From DATCDE01 sp038252405 (lineage in GTDB: Bacteria; Actinomycetota; Actinomycetes; Prado026): a stretch of DNA of 40,357 nt. The position numbers were made by a program, and so were the translations under genes. The first letter of the stretch is position 1, and each line of letters starts with the position of its first letter. Shown here in pieces: positions 1 to 7,070 of this stretch. The notes beneath the pieces were generated by a model. It did not search any database and was not told the DNA's origin. It worked only from the letters and a program-made list of their open reading frames with translations. The stretch lies in assembly GCA_038252405.1 (NCBI GenBank), contig JBBSAJ010000024.1:1-40357 (forward strand), in the 5' to 3' direction.

Positions 1-97
1 AGATGCGGTCGGCCCAGTGGGCGTTCGCCTCGTTGCGCCGAAGGGCAGTCAGCAGGGTTAAGCACGCGGCCGGTCCGTTCGGGGTTACGTAAGGCAT
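1..97 (-). CDS. Possible 5' end of an unidentified gene, cut by the window edge
   Basis: An open frame starts at an ATG at 97 and runs leftwards without a stop to the window edge, giving 32 residues beginning MPYVTPNGPAACLTLL. The stretch AGGGGTGG directly before the ATG could serve as a ribosome site, although it sits very close. It carries a TTA leucine codon, which is rare in this GC-rich sequence. Thirty-two open codons at this GC content are weak evidence on their own. No family is recognised; it may simply be chance. Confidence 0.25.
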   Translation of the reverse strand, partial: MPYVTPNGPAACLTLLTALRRNEANAHWADRI

Positions 98-465
98 CCA
101 CCCCTGGAGACCACGTATCACCCCCATCTGCGAGACAAGACTGTTGTCGCACCACGAGTGCCGGGGTCAGGCCGGGCTGGCAGCAGTAACGGGGTCGAGT
201 GGCTGGCCAGTGGATCTGGTCTGCAGCCGAGGACTTCCGCTCCCTCAACACCGATGCCAGCTCGGCCGTGATCCCTCGGGCCTTAAATGGACGTCACGGC
301 GATCGCGCGCTGAACCGAGACGATGGCCGATCCCGAGCATCCCTGCCCTCCAGGTACCTGCGCGTACAGGGCGAACTCGAGCTCATCATCGATCAAGGTC
401 GGGCTGGTGACCGCGCGTAGCCCGCTCCCCCGGAACCGCCTCGCTGGCCGGACCGCTGCTTCAGC
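98..465. other. Interval with no recognisable gene
   Basis: Several short frames exist on both strands here, but none has convincing codon bias, a ribosome site or a recognisable family motif. The stretch 200-420 is less regular in codon composition than the flanking genes and may be decayed DNA. I see no clear hairpin after the fprA stop at 466. Confidence 0.4.
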
Positions 466-1818
466 TCACCCGCGCGCGGCGGACTCGAGATCCTCGCGAC
501 GGTGCAAGGTGGTGCGCTCGCGGCCGCGGCTCGCCCCGAGGTCGCGCTCAGCGGTGTCGATGCGGAGCCATCCGGCCAGGTCCACCGGCGTGACCCCGCG
601 CTCGGCGAGCAGCGGGACGACGCCGTCGCCACCCTTGGGCTCGACTCCCTCGAAGTCGGCCAGCAGCGAGGCGACCGTGGCGGCGGCGTCCTTCTTGTTC
701 GTGCCGATGATCCCGGTCGGCCCTCGCTTGATCCAGCCGGCGACGTACAGGCCGGGCACGGCGGTGCCGTCGGCGTCGACGACACGCCCCTCGACATTGG
801 GGATCACGTTGCGGCGCGCGTCGAACGGGACCCCGGGGAGCGCGATGCCGCGGTAGCCGACCGAGCGCACCACCAGATCCGCCGCGACCTCGTACGTCTC
901 GCCGGTGCCGTGCGCCGAACCGTTGTCGTCGACCGTGGTGCGCTCCACGACAACGGTCTCGACGCGGTCGGTGCCCGAGAGCTCGTGCGGGCGGGAGTGG
1001 AAGTGCAGGTGGATGTGCTTGTGCGAGCCGTCGAGCGCGAGCCCGGACCACCGCTTGAGGACCTCGACGTTGCGAGCCACCACCCGGTCCGACTCGACCA
1101 GGGCGGCGCTCACCGGCTCGAGGTCGAGGTCGTGCGGGTCGTCGACGACGACGTTCACGCCGTCGAGCTCGCCCAGCTCGCGCAGCTCCTTCGTCGTCCA
1201 CGTCGCTTGCGCGGGTCCGCGTCGCCCCAACACGTGGACGTCGTTCACCCTCGAGACGCGCAGGGCGTCGAGGACGTGCTGCGGCATGTCGGTGGCCTCG
1301 AGCCGCTCCATCGGCGCGGTGAGCACCCGGGTGACGTCGACGGCCACGTTGCCGACGCCGACCACCACCACCGAGCGCGCCGCCGCGAGCACCGACTCCA
1401 TTGCCTCGCGGTCGGCGTCTGGGTGGCCGCAGTACCACGCCACGAAGTCGGTGGCCGCGATGCTGCCCGGGAGGTCCTCGCCCGGCACGTCGAGCCGACG
1501 GTCGCGCGCCGCCCCATAGGTGAGCACCACCCCGTCGTACGCCGAGAGCAGCTCGGCGACCGAGACGTCGGCACCGGCGTCGACGTCGCCGACCTCCACG
1601 CCGGCCAGCAGCCGCACACCGGGCTTGTCGAGCACCTTGGCGAGGGTGTCGCGCACCGAGCGGATCGAGAAGTGGTCGGGTGCGACGCCGTAGCGAACCA
1701 GCCCGAACGGGACCGGAAGCCTGTCGAGGACGTCGACCTCCTCGCCGGCCGAGGTGAGCGCGTCGGCAGCGTACAGACCTGAGGGCCCCGCGCCGACGAC
1801 GGCAATCCGCAGCGTCAT
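466..1818 (-). CDS. fprA: Ferredoxin/adrenodoxin-type NADP+ reductase (FprA-like)
   Basis: FAD enzyme that moves electrons between NADPH and a ferredoxin in the cytoplasm. The 450-residue product is close to the length of mycobacterial FprA. The FAD-binding GAGPSG lies at residues 9-14, a second dinucleotide fold reads VVVGVGNVAVDV, then RRGPAQATWTTKELREL, and near the C-terminus GWIKRGPTGIIGTNKKDA, a signature of the adrenodoxin-reductase family. The frame is open upstream to 1893, but the family begins right at MTLRIAVVGAG, so the ATG at 1818 is preferred. It stands alone, divergent from the membrane-protein gene at 1896. No ferredoxin gene is adjacent. Function of the family is well established; the physiological partner here is unknown. 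Confidence 0.92.
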   Translation of the reverse strand: MTLRIAVVGAGPSGLYAADALTSAGEEVDVLDRLPVPFGLVRYGVAPDHFSIRSVRDTLAKVLDKPGVRLLAGVEVGDVDAGADVSVAELLSAYDGVVLTYGAARDRRLDVPGEDLPGSIAATDFVAWYCGHPDADREAMESVLAAARSVVVVGVGNVAVDVTRVLTAPMERLEATDMPQHVLDALRVSRVNDVHVLGRRGPAQATWTTKELRELGELDGVNVVVDDPHDLDLEPVSAALVESDRVVARNVEVLKRWSGLALDGSHKHIHLHFHSRPHELSGTDRVETVVVERTTVDDNGSAHGTGETYEVAADLVVRSVGYRGIALPGVPFDARRNVIPNVEGRVVDADGTAVPGLYVAGWIKRGPTGIIGTNKKDAAATVASLLADFEGVEPKGGDGVVPLLAERGVTPVDLAGWLRIDTAERDLGASRGRERTTLHRREDLESAARG

Positions 1819-1883
1819 GAGCACATCCGACCACATCCGGACCGGACCCGATCCGGCGGGTGCGATCCCACTCACGGAGGACC

Positions 1884-1889
1884 TAGCCT
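1884..1889 (+). promoter_or_regulatory. -10 hexamer TAGCCT of a likely leaderless promoter
   Basis: TAGCCT fits the actinobacterial TANNNT -10 element and ends six bases before the ATG at 1896, so transcription would begin at or next to the start codon. The sequence between (TCAAGG) has no good ribosome site. Inferred from spacing; several other genes in the window share this layout. Confidence 0.5.
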
Positions 1890-1895
1890 TCAAGG

Positions 1896-2480
1896 ATGCT
1901 GGGCCATGAGGGGCCGGAGATCCTCAGCTCGCCCCTGCCTGCTGATGACCTCGGGCGCGCGGATCGCTACCTCGCGAGCGCGCGCGGGCGATGCTGGGCG
2001 ACCGCTCTCGCGGTGGGCCTCATCGGAGTCCTGGTAGGAGTGCTCGTCGCGCACTACGCCAGCCAGCAAGGTCAACAGCAGACGACAGCGCCCGACCTCC
2101 GGGTCTCCCTGGGTGCCGGCGCCGGCGGGCCACCGACCGTCGTGCAGGGGCGCGCAGTCGTCGAGGTGCCGCTGGTGCTGACCAACGAGGCCAGCACCAC
2201 GGTGAGTCTGGCCTCGATCCGGGTGTCGGGTCCCGGCGCCGCCCTGAGCACCGACCCCACGGGCCGGCCCAGCCCGGACCTGCCCCTGCGGCTGGCGCCG
2301 GGCCAGTCGTTCGACATCCGGTTCGGCCTCAGCTCCGACTGCTCGGTCTCCGTCCGGCCGCTGCCACTGGTGACCCTCGTCGTCCTCGACGCTCATGACC
2401 AGACGCAGGACGTGCCGGTCGCCATCCCCGACCTGGACGGGATCTGGGGGCAGACCCTGCTGCCCGGAGCGTGTGGCTGA
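1896..2480 (+). CDS. Single-pass membrane protein of unknown function
   Basis: A 194-residue protein with a short cytoplasmic N-terminus, one hydrophobic helix at about residues 35-53 (ALAVGLIGVLVGVLVAHY), and a C-terminal region of about 140 residues that should lie outside the membrane. The outer part has alternating hydrophobic residues and phrases such as VEVPLVLTNEASTTVSLASI, which suggests a beta-sandwich of the kind found in extracellular protein-interaction domains. Two cysteines (in SSDCSV and PGACG) could form a disulfide. No catalytic motif is visible. The start is placed at the ATG preceded by a TANNNT hexamer. Function unknown. Confidence 0.7.
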   Translation: MLGHEGPEILSSPLPADDLGRADRYLASARGRCWATALAVGLIGVLVGVLVAHYASQQGQQQTTAPDLRVSLGAGAGGPPTVVQGRAVVEVPLVLTNEASTTVSLASIRVSGPGAALSTDPTGRPSPDLPLRLAPGQSFDIRFGLSSDCSVSVRPLPLVTLVVLDAHDQTQDVPVAIPDLDGIWGQTLLPGACG

Positions 2481-2537
2481 CGGCCGGGGAGGTTGCTCCG
2501 CGGGGAGGCACTCTGAGGGGACAGACCCGGACGCCGG

Positions 2538-2737
2538 TCAGCGCGACGCCCCGGCGCCACGGCTCGGCAGCAGCGCGACGGCCACCCCTGCGGCCACCGG
2601 CCGGGGGCGGCGCCCAGCGCGCTGGTCAGGGTCAGTTCCTCGCCGTCCGGGCCGAACTGGGAGACCATCCAGTGGCCGAGCACGACCAGGAGGATGCTGG
2701 AGCCACGGACCAGGTCGAGGAAGCGGTCACGCTCCAC
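2538..2737 (-). pseudogene. Remnant of an acyltransferase-3 (OafA-like) gene
   Basis: From a GTG at 2737 the reverse strand encodes MERDRFLDLVRGSSILLV followed by VLGHWMVSQFGPDGEE, the characteristic first transmembrane segment of acyltransferase family 3 proteins, including the early His of GHW. After about 45 residues the similarity stops. In another frame, downstream sequence gives PVAAGVAVALLPSRGAGASR and a stop at 2538, which could be the last membrane helix of such a protein. Family members are usually 350-400 residues, so roughly 1 kb seems to be missing. An internal deletion is the simplest reading; the C-terminal part is much less certain than the N-terminal part. Confidence 0.55.
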
Positions 2738-2808
2738 AGCCCGACCGTAGGACGGTCCGCCGCCCGGATCTGCGTGCCGAAGGACCTCGATCTGGAGGTG
2801 CTCCCCTG

Positions 2809-3525
2809 ATGGGACGACCGGGCGGGCCGGTCCCCCTGGCCCTCACCCTCGGGGTGCTCGGGGCGTCCAACGTGCTGAGCAACCGGCTGCTGCCGGGCGC
2901 CGCCGTGCTCGTCAGCGTCGTCACCGCGGCGGCCTGTCTGGCTTTGGCCCGGTGGGACGGCGCGAGCTGGGCCGACCTCGGCCTGGGGCCGGGCAGCTTC
3001 CGCCGTGGGCTGCGCTGGGCTGCGACCACCGCGCTGCTCGTGGCCGCCGTGTACGCGCTGGGGGTCGCCCTGCCCCTCACCCGAGAGGTGTTCCTCGACC
3101 GTCGCGCCGACCTGCCCACCAGCACCCTGCTGTACCACGCGCTGGTGCGCGTCCCGCTGGGGACCGTCCTGGTCGAGGAGGTCGGCTTCCGTGGTGCGCT
3201 GCTTGCGATGGGACTGCGCCGCTGGGGTCGCCGCACCGGCATCCTGGTGTCCTCGGGCCTGTTCGGGCTGTGGCACCTGCTGCCGGCGTCCGGCGTCCGG
3301 CTCGCGAACCCGGCCGTCGCCGGGCTGTTCGGCGGCGGGTCCGTCGCCTCAGGGTTCTGGACGGCGCTGGCGGTGGTCGGGGCCGCCGTCGCCGGCATCG
3401 TGCTGTGCGAGCTGCGGCTGCGCAGCGGCAGCCTGTTGGCCCCCATGGGCCTGCACTGGGCGACGAACGGGCTGGCCTACCTGGCCGCCGACGTCGCGCG
3501 CGGGATCACAGCGCCGGCAGGTTGA
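2809..3525 (+). CDS. CPBP-family intramembrane metalloprotease (Abi/CaaX-like)
   Basis: A 238-residue multi-pass membrane protein with the three motifs of the CPBP family: EEVGFRGALL at about 123-132 (EExxxR), FGLWHLLPA with His156, and HWATNGLAYL near residue 218 (HxxxN). These residues bind the metal and catalyse cleavage within the membrane. The ATG at 2809 is preceded by TGGAGGTG at a good distance; the open frame extends further upstream without sequence support. Its 3' end overlaps the end of the convergent kinase gene by 20 bp. Family members act in prenyl-protein processing, bacteriocin immunity or signalling; nothing here points to the substrate. Confidence 0.88.
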   Translation: MGRPGGPVPLALTLGVLGASNVLSNRLLPGAAVLVSVVTAAACLALARWDGASWADLGLGPGSFRRGLRWAATTALLVAAVYALGVALPLTREVFLDRRADLPTSTLLYHALVRVPLGTVLVEEVGFRGALLAMGLRRWGRRTGILVSSGLFGLWHLLPASGVRLANPAVAGLFGGGSVASGFWTALAVVGAAVAGIVLCELRLRSGSLLAPMGLHWATNGLAYLAADVARGITAPAG

Positions 3526-4876
3526 CCTGGACCCGGGTGCCTCGACCGCCCGTCCCTGGGCCCACCTCGACCGAACCGTCGTGCGCCTCGACGAGCTCAC
3601 GGACGACGGTCAGCCCGATGCCCGACCCGACGACGGAGGTCGCGTTCTGGCCGCGGTAGAGCCGCCGCTGCACCTGCGGCAGGTCCGCGTCGGCGATGCC
3701 CGGGCCGGTGTCCTCGACGGTGAGCAGTGCCCGGCCGTCCGCTGTCCACGTCTGGACCCTCACCTGGTCGCCGGGGGTGCAGTAGCGGATCGCGTTGTCG
3801 AGCAGGTTGCCGACCACCTGGTGCATCCGGTCCGGGTCGACGTCAACCATGGCACCGTCGAGGTCCCGGAACACGACGAGCTCCGAGGTGCGCAGCTGCG
3901 CGTCCTTCACGTCCAGCGTGCCGGCCGCGATCTCAGCCAGGTCGCAGGCGGCGCGTCGCAACGTCGGCCGGCCGGACTCCACCGACGCGAGCAGGTCAAG
4001 GTCCTCGATCACCCGGCTCAGCCGAAGGCTCTGGTCATGAAGCGCGGCCAGCCGGCCGGGGGTCGGCTCGGCCAGGCCGTCGGTCAACTCCTCCAGGCCG
4101 GCCTGCAGGCTGGTCAGCGGGTTGCGCAGCTCGTGCGCGACGTCGGCGACCACCTGCCGCGACGCCGCCTCGTGGGTCACCACCGAATCGGCCATGTGGT
4201 CGACAGCCCGGGACAGCCCGCCGAGCACACCCGGCAGGTCGTGGTGACCGGCCCGGGCGGAGTGGTCGCCCGCGGCGAACCGGGTGGCCGCCGTGGTGAG
4301 CCGGCCCAACGGCCGCATCAGCCGGCCGCTGATCCACAACCCCACCAGCCCGGCCGCAACCAGGCCGAGCGCCGCGGACGCCAGGACCCACCACAGCACG
4401 AGCGACCGGCTGCTCACCAGGAACGGCACGTCGCTCACGAACGTGAGCTCGACCCGCCCCACCGCGGTCCCGCCGACGACTACGGCGGCCTTCGACGTCG
4501 GCGCGGCGGTGGACGGCGACAGCCCGGGCCCAGCCGGCTCGCCGGCCGGCGGACCGGCCAGCTGGGTCCCGGCCGCGTCGAAGAGCGACAGACGGCCCCC
4601 AGCCGCGTGCGCGGTGGCCCGGGCCGAGGTCAGGTCGATGCCGCTCCAGCCGCTCGCCGCGGTGTAGGCCGTGGCGACGTCCGTGGCCGCGGTCAGCGCA
4701 GCCTGGCCGTGCTCCTCGATCTCCAGCTCGCTCAACCCACTGCGGACCCCCCAGGTGGAGAGCACGATGAGCACCACCAGCGAGACCAGCGAGACGAGCA
4801 GGAACGAGGCGAGCAGCCGCCACCCCACCGGACCCAGGCGGGGCTGGCGCGACTCCGCGGCGCCCGGCTCACTCAT
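3506..4876 (-). CDS. Sensor histidine kinase
   Basis: A 456-residue membrane kinase. Helix one is at about residues 19-41, an extracytoplasmic sensor region of about 110 residues follows, and helix two is at about 157-182. HAMP segment LMRPLGRLTTAATRFAAGD follows at about 186-204, then the dimerisation/phosphoacceptor motif VADVAHELRNPLTSLQAG with His248. The ATPase domain shows the N box VVGNLLDNAIRY, DTGPGIADADLP, and GSGIGLTVVRELVEAHDG. Its ATG overlaps the TGA of the upstream response-regulator gene (4869-4876), so the two are translated together. The sensor region is not recognisable. The signal is unknown; the nearby secreted proteins are possible targets of the system. Confidence 0.92.
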   Translation of the reverse strand: MSEPGAAESRQPRLGPVGWRLLASFLLVSLVSLVVLIVLSTWGVRSGLSELEIEEHGQAALTAATDVATAYTAASGWSGIDLTSARATAHAAGGRLSLFDAAGTQLAGPPAGEPAGPGLSPSTAAPTSKAAVVVGGTAVGRVELTFVSDVPFLVSSRSLVLWWVLASAALGLVAAGLVGLWISGRLMRPLGRLTTAATRFAAGDHSARAGHHDLPGVLGGLSRAVDHMADSVVTHEAASRQVVADVAHELRNPLTSLQAGLEELTDGLAEPTPGRLAALHDQSLRLSRVIEDLDLLASVESGRPTLRRAACDLAEIAAGTLDVKDAQLRTSELVVFRDLDGAMVDVDPDRMHQVVGNLLDNAIRYCTPGDQVRVQTWTADGRALLTVEDTGPGIADADLPQVQRRLYRGQNATSVVGSGIGLTVVRELVEAHDGSVEVGPGTGGRGTRVQVNLPAL

Positions 4877-5561
4877 CGCGGGGCAGCCCCAGCCGGTAGC
4901 CGACGCCGACGACGGTCTCGATCACCTTCGGGTTCTCCGGGTCGTCGCCGAGCTTGTGCCGCAGGTTCTTCACGTGGCTGTCGATCGTGCGCTCGTACCC
5001 GGTGAACTCGTAGCCGTGCACGTGGTTCACCAGCTCGTAGCGGGTGCAGGCCCGGCCCGGCCGGGCGGCCAGCGCCGTGAGCAGGCCCCACTCGCTCGGG
5101 GTGAGGTGCACGACCTCCCCGTCGACGCTCACCTCATGGCGTTCGTCGTCCACCCGGAGCAGGCCGCCGCCGTAGGTCGCGACGTGGGAGACCGGCTCGG
5201 TCCCGACCCGGTGCAGCACGGCCTGGATCCGCAGCAGCAGCTCGCGCGGGCTGAACGGCTTGGTCAGGTAGTCGTCGGCACCGAGCTCGAGCCCGCGGAT
5301 GCGGTTCTCCAGCCCCGACCGGGCGGTCACGATGACCACCGGCAGATCCCGGGTGCGGGCCGCCGCGAGCACCTCCTCCCCCGGGATGTCCGGCAGGCCG
5401 AGGTCCAGCACGGCCAGGTCGATGCTCGGGTCCTCGACGGCCCGCAGCCCCTCAGCTCCGGTCTCGGCCGTGACCACTCGGTACCCGGACCGCACCAGGT
5501 ATCGGCGGATCAGGTCACGGATCTCCGCGTCGTCCTCGACGACCAGCACGCGGGCGCCCAT
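4869..5561 (-). CDS. OmpR/PhoB-family response regulator
   Basis: A 230-residue regulator. The receiver domain (about 1-115) contains VVEDD with the acidic pocket at 9-11, phosphoacceptor Asp53 in AVLDLGLPD, and Lys101 in GADDYLTKPFS. The winged-helix DNA-binding domain (about 130-226) ends in ERTIDSHVKNLRHKLGDD and VVGVGYRL. The ATG at 5561 begins exactly at the receiver domain (MGARVLVVEDD); the frame is open further upstream but that extension is not family-like. It is first in an operon with the kinase. Direct repeats at 5601-5640 lie in its own upstream region and an 11-bp-spaced pair lies at 5729-5747, which suggests self-regulation and control of the divergent secreted protein. Confidence 0.93.
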   Translation of the reverse strand: MGARVLVVEDDAEIRDLIRRYLVRSGYRVVTAETGAEGLRAVEDPSIDLAVLDLGLPDIPGEEVLAAARTRDLPVVIVTARSGLENRIRGLELGADDYLTKPFSPRELLLRIQAVLHRVGTEPVSHVATYGGGLLRVDDERHEVSVDGEVVHLTPSEWGLLTALAARPGRACTRYELVNHVHGYEFTGYERTIDSHVKNLRHKLGDDPENPKVIETVVGVGYRLGLPRDE

Positions 5562-5600
5562 GTTCCTGTTGTACCGCCCGCGCGCGGCGGACGGCTGGGC

Positions 5601-5640
5601 CGAAGGACCTCCACCGAAGGACCTCCACCGAACGACCACC
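5601..5640. repeat. Tandem 14-bp repeats upstream of the response regulator
   Basis: CGAAGGACCTCCAC occurs at 5601-5614 and again at 5615-5628, followed by a degenerate third copy (CGAACGACCACC) at 5629-5640. It lies 40-79 bp before the regulator start. The core ACCTCCAC is the same word that forms the 11-bp-spaced pair at 5729-5747, but the spacing here is 14 bp. Likely a regulatory site; inferred. Confidence 0.55.
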
Positions 5641-5728
5641 GGATCTCCTCGGGCACCGTCTCGGATCCGTTGAGTCCGAACGTGACGAAGGTCATGGGCT
5701 GAACGGCCGGTTCCTTCCCCCCGCGCGG

Positions 5729-5747
5729 ACCTCCACACGACCTCCAC
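5729..5747 (+). promoter_or_regulatory. Candidate response-regulator box: ACCTCCAC pair, 11 bp apart
   Basis: ACCTCCAC at 5729-5736 and again at 5740-5747, with starts 11 bp apart, the period at which OmpR/PhoB-type dimers bind head-to-tail on DNA. It is 127 bp before the ATG of the secreted protein at 5874 and 168 bp upstream of the divergent response-regulator gene. A matching pair lies before the second secreted protein (6916-6934). That the neighbouring regulator binds here is inference. Confidence 0.5.
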
Positions 5748-5873
5748 AGGGCGCCGACAGCTCTACCACCGCTTCGGGGAAGCGTTGTTGGTGGACCTAA
5801 CCCGTTGTTGCGGAGGTCCTTGGGAGTCCGGCAGGCGGGCGGCCTGTCGGGGTCTTGGGAGGAGGAAGCAGCC

Positions 5874-6719
5874 ATGAAGGGCGGGGTCAGGCGTAGCGTC
5901 ACGGTGATTGGCGCCGTGACACTTGCAGCATTGATGGCCGTACCGGGTGCGGCGCTCGCCAAGGGTGGCCCACCCGCAGGAGCCGGCGGAGGCAAGGCCG
6001 GTGGCGGAGGCGGTGGAGGCGGCGGGGAAACCACCCTCACCAACAACCTCTCCGTTCCGGCGATCTTCGTGGGCAGCAACCCGTTCGGGATCACTTGCTC
6101 GAGCCAGGCGGCCGACCCCACAGGCACTCCGTTGTCAGGTTACGAGGTCGCGGGTTACTACTACGTCCAGGGAATCCACAAGTGGCAGGCCGCATGCGTC
6201 AACGGGGCGGCTGCGGCTAGCGCTTTGGCCGAGTGGGGTGACAACCTCACCGGCGACGCGAAGCTGTCCGTTGGCAGCCCGATCCGGGTGGAGGTGGGTC
6301 TCAACGCAGGTAGCCAGGGCATGGCCGGGTACACCGTGGTGAAGCTCCAGACGTCTCTGCTCGACCGGAACTCCGCCTACGGCACCGAAGCGGTCGCACC
6401 TGAAGCCAACGCGGCACCAAAGCTGAAGGTGGATCCCTACCCCGAGACGCAGGTCTGGGCAGTGCGCGCGACCATGACCATCGTGGGACCTGGCGCGATT
6501 ATCAGCCAGGCGGCGACCGCCGAGATCAACGCGACCGGACGGGTCGTGTACGGGTACAACCTGCGCGTGACGGCAGCGGGCGTGTACACGATCACCTTCA
6601 CCTTCCCGAACGTCACCATCAGCGGAGCTGACGCAGGCACGGTCAGTGGCAGCTCGGTGTCGTTGGACATCACTGTCGCCGGTGGCGGAGGCGGTGGCGG
6701 TGGCGGAGGCCGCAAGTAG
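5874..6719 (+). CDS. Secreted protein with glycine-rich ends, unknown function
   Basis: A 281-residue exported protein. A basic N-terminus (MKGGVRRS), a hydrophobic core and an ALA-K cleavage site near residue 29 form a signal peptide. The mature protein starts with a glycine-rich linker and ends in a run of ten glycines plus RK. Between them is a beta-rich domain with TNNLSVPAIFVGSNPFGIT, WQAACVNG, WGDNLTGDAKL and VRATMTIVGPGAII. Two cysteines (in ITCSS and AACVN) could pair. The ATG at 5874 follows GGGAGGAGGA at ideal distance. The leader and signal peptide closely resemble those of the gene at 7071. Codon use is less GC-extreme than in neighbouring genes. No named family recognised; secretion is clear, role is not. 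Confidence 0.8.
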   Translation: MKGGVRRSVTVIGAVTLAALMAVPGAALAKGGPPAGAGGGKAGGGGGGGGGETTLTNNLSVPAIFVGSNPFGITCSSQAADPTGTPLSGYEVAGYYYVQGIHKWQAACVNGAAAASALAEWGDNLTGDAKLSVGSPIRVEVGLNAGSQGMAGYTVVKLQTSLLDRNSAYGTEAVAPEANAAPKLKVDPYPETQVWAVRATMTIVGPGAIISQAATAEINATGRVVYGYNLRVTAAGVYTITFTFPNVTISGADAGTVSGSSVSLDITVAGGGGGGGGGGRK

Positions 6720-6764
6720 CCAATACCAGCGGTAGGCCTCCTCCCCCGACGGCCTGCCGCACAA

Positions 6765-6801
6765 GCGATGAGGGACGCCGCCAGGTGGCGCCCCTCATCG
6801 C
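6765..6801 (+). terminator. Hairpin terminator after the first secreted protein
   Basis: GCGATGAGGG (6765-6774) pairs perfectly with CCCTCATCGC (6792-6801), and a short inner stem can form in the loop. It starts 45 bp after the stop. No T-run follows, which is normal in actinobacteria. Confidence 0.7.
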
Positions 6802-6915
6802 TGTCCCTACTCCGGACTCCAGTGGTGCCTGCGCACCGCAGGAGTCCGACGTTCGGAGGAGGCCCCACCCTGCCGAAGGTCCCGACTCAACGTCCCGGTT
6901 CTGCTGCCCGCAGAT

Positions 6916-6934
6916 TCCTCCACCAAACCTCCAC
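6916..6934 (+). promoter_or_regulatory. Candidate response-regulator box: CCTCCAC pair, 11 bp apart
   Basis: TCCTCCAC at 6916-6923 and ACCTCCAC at 6927-6934 repeat the word and the 11-bp spacing seen at 5729-5747. It is 136 bp before the ATG at 7071, almost the same distance as for the first secreted protein. The bases after the second copy (AGATCG versus AGGGCG) are also similar. Binding by the nearby OmpR-type regulator is inferred. Confidence 0.5.
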
Positions 6935-7070
6935 AGATCGCGGACAACACCGCCACCACCCGCACGGGAGGGTCCCTGCAGGGGACCGAACCGGGGCATA
7001 TGGCACGGGAAGGTCCCGGGGAGAGCCCGGAAGGCCGTCTGGCCCGACGGGACCTTGGGAGGAGGAAGTC

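Noticed and set aside
502..1782. 426-codon forward frame opposite fprA
   Set aside because: Shadow of fprA; no recognisable motif and unnatural composition.
5940..6040. GGC/GGT-rich stretch as a separate repeat array
   Set aside because: It encodes the glycine linker of the secreted protein and shows no repeat unit beyond codons.
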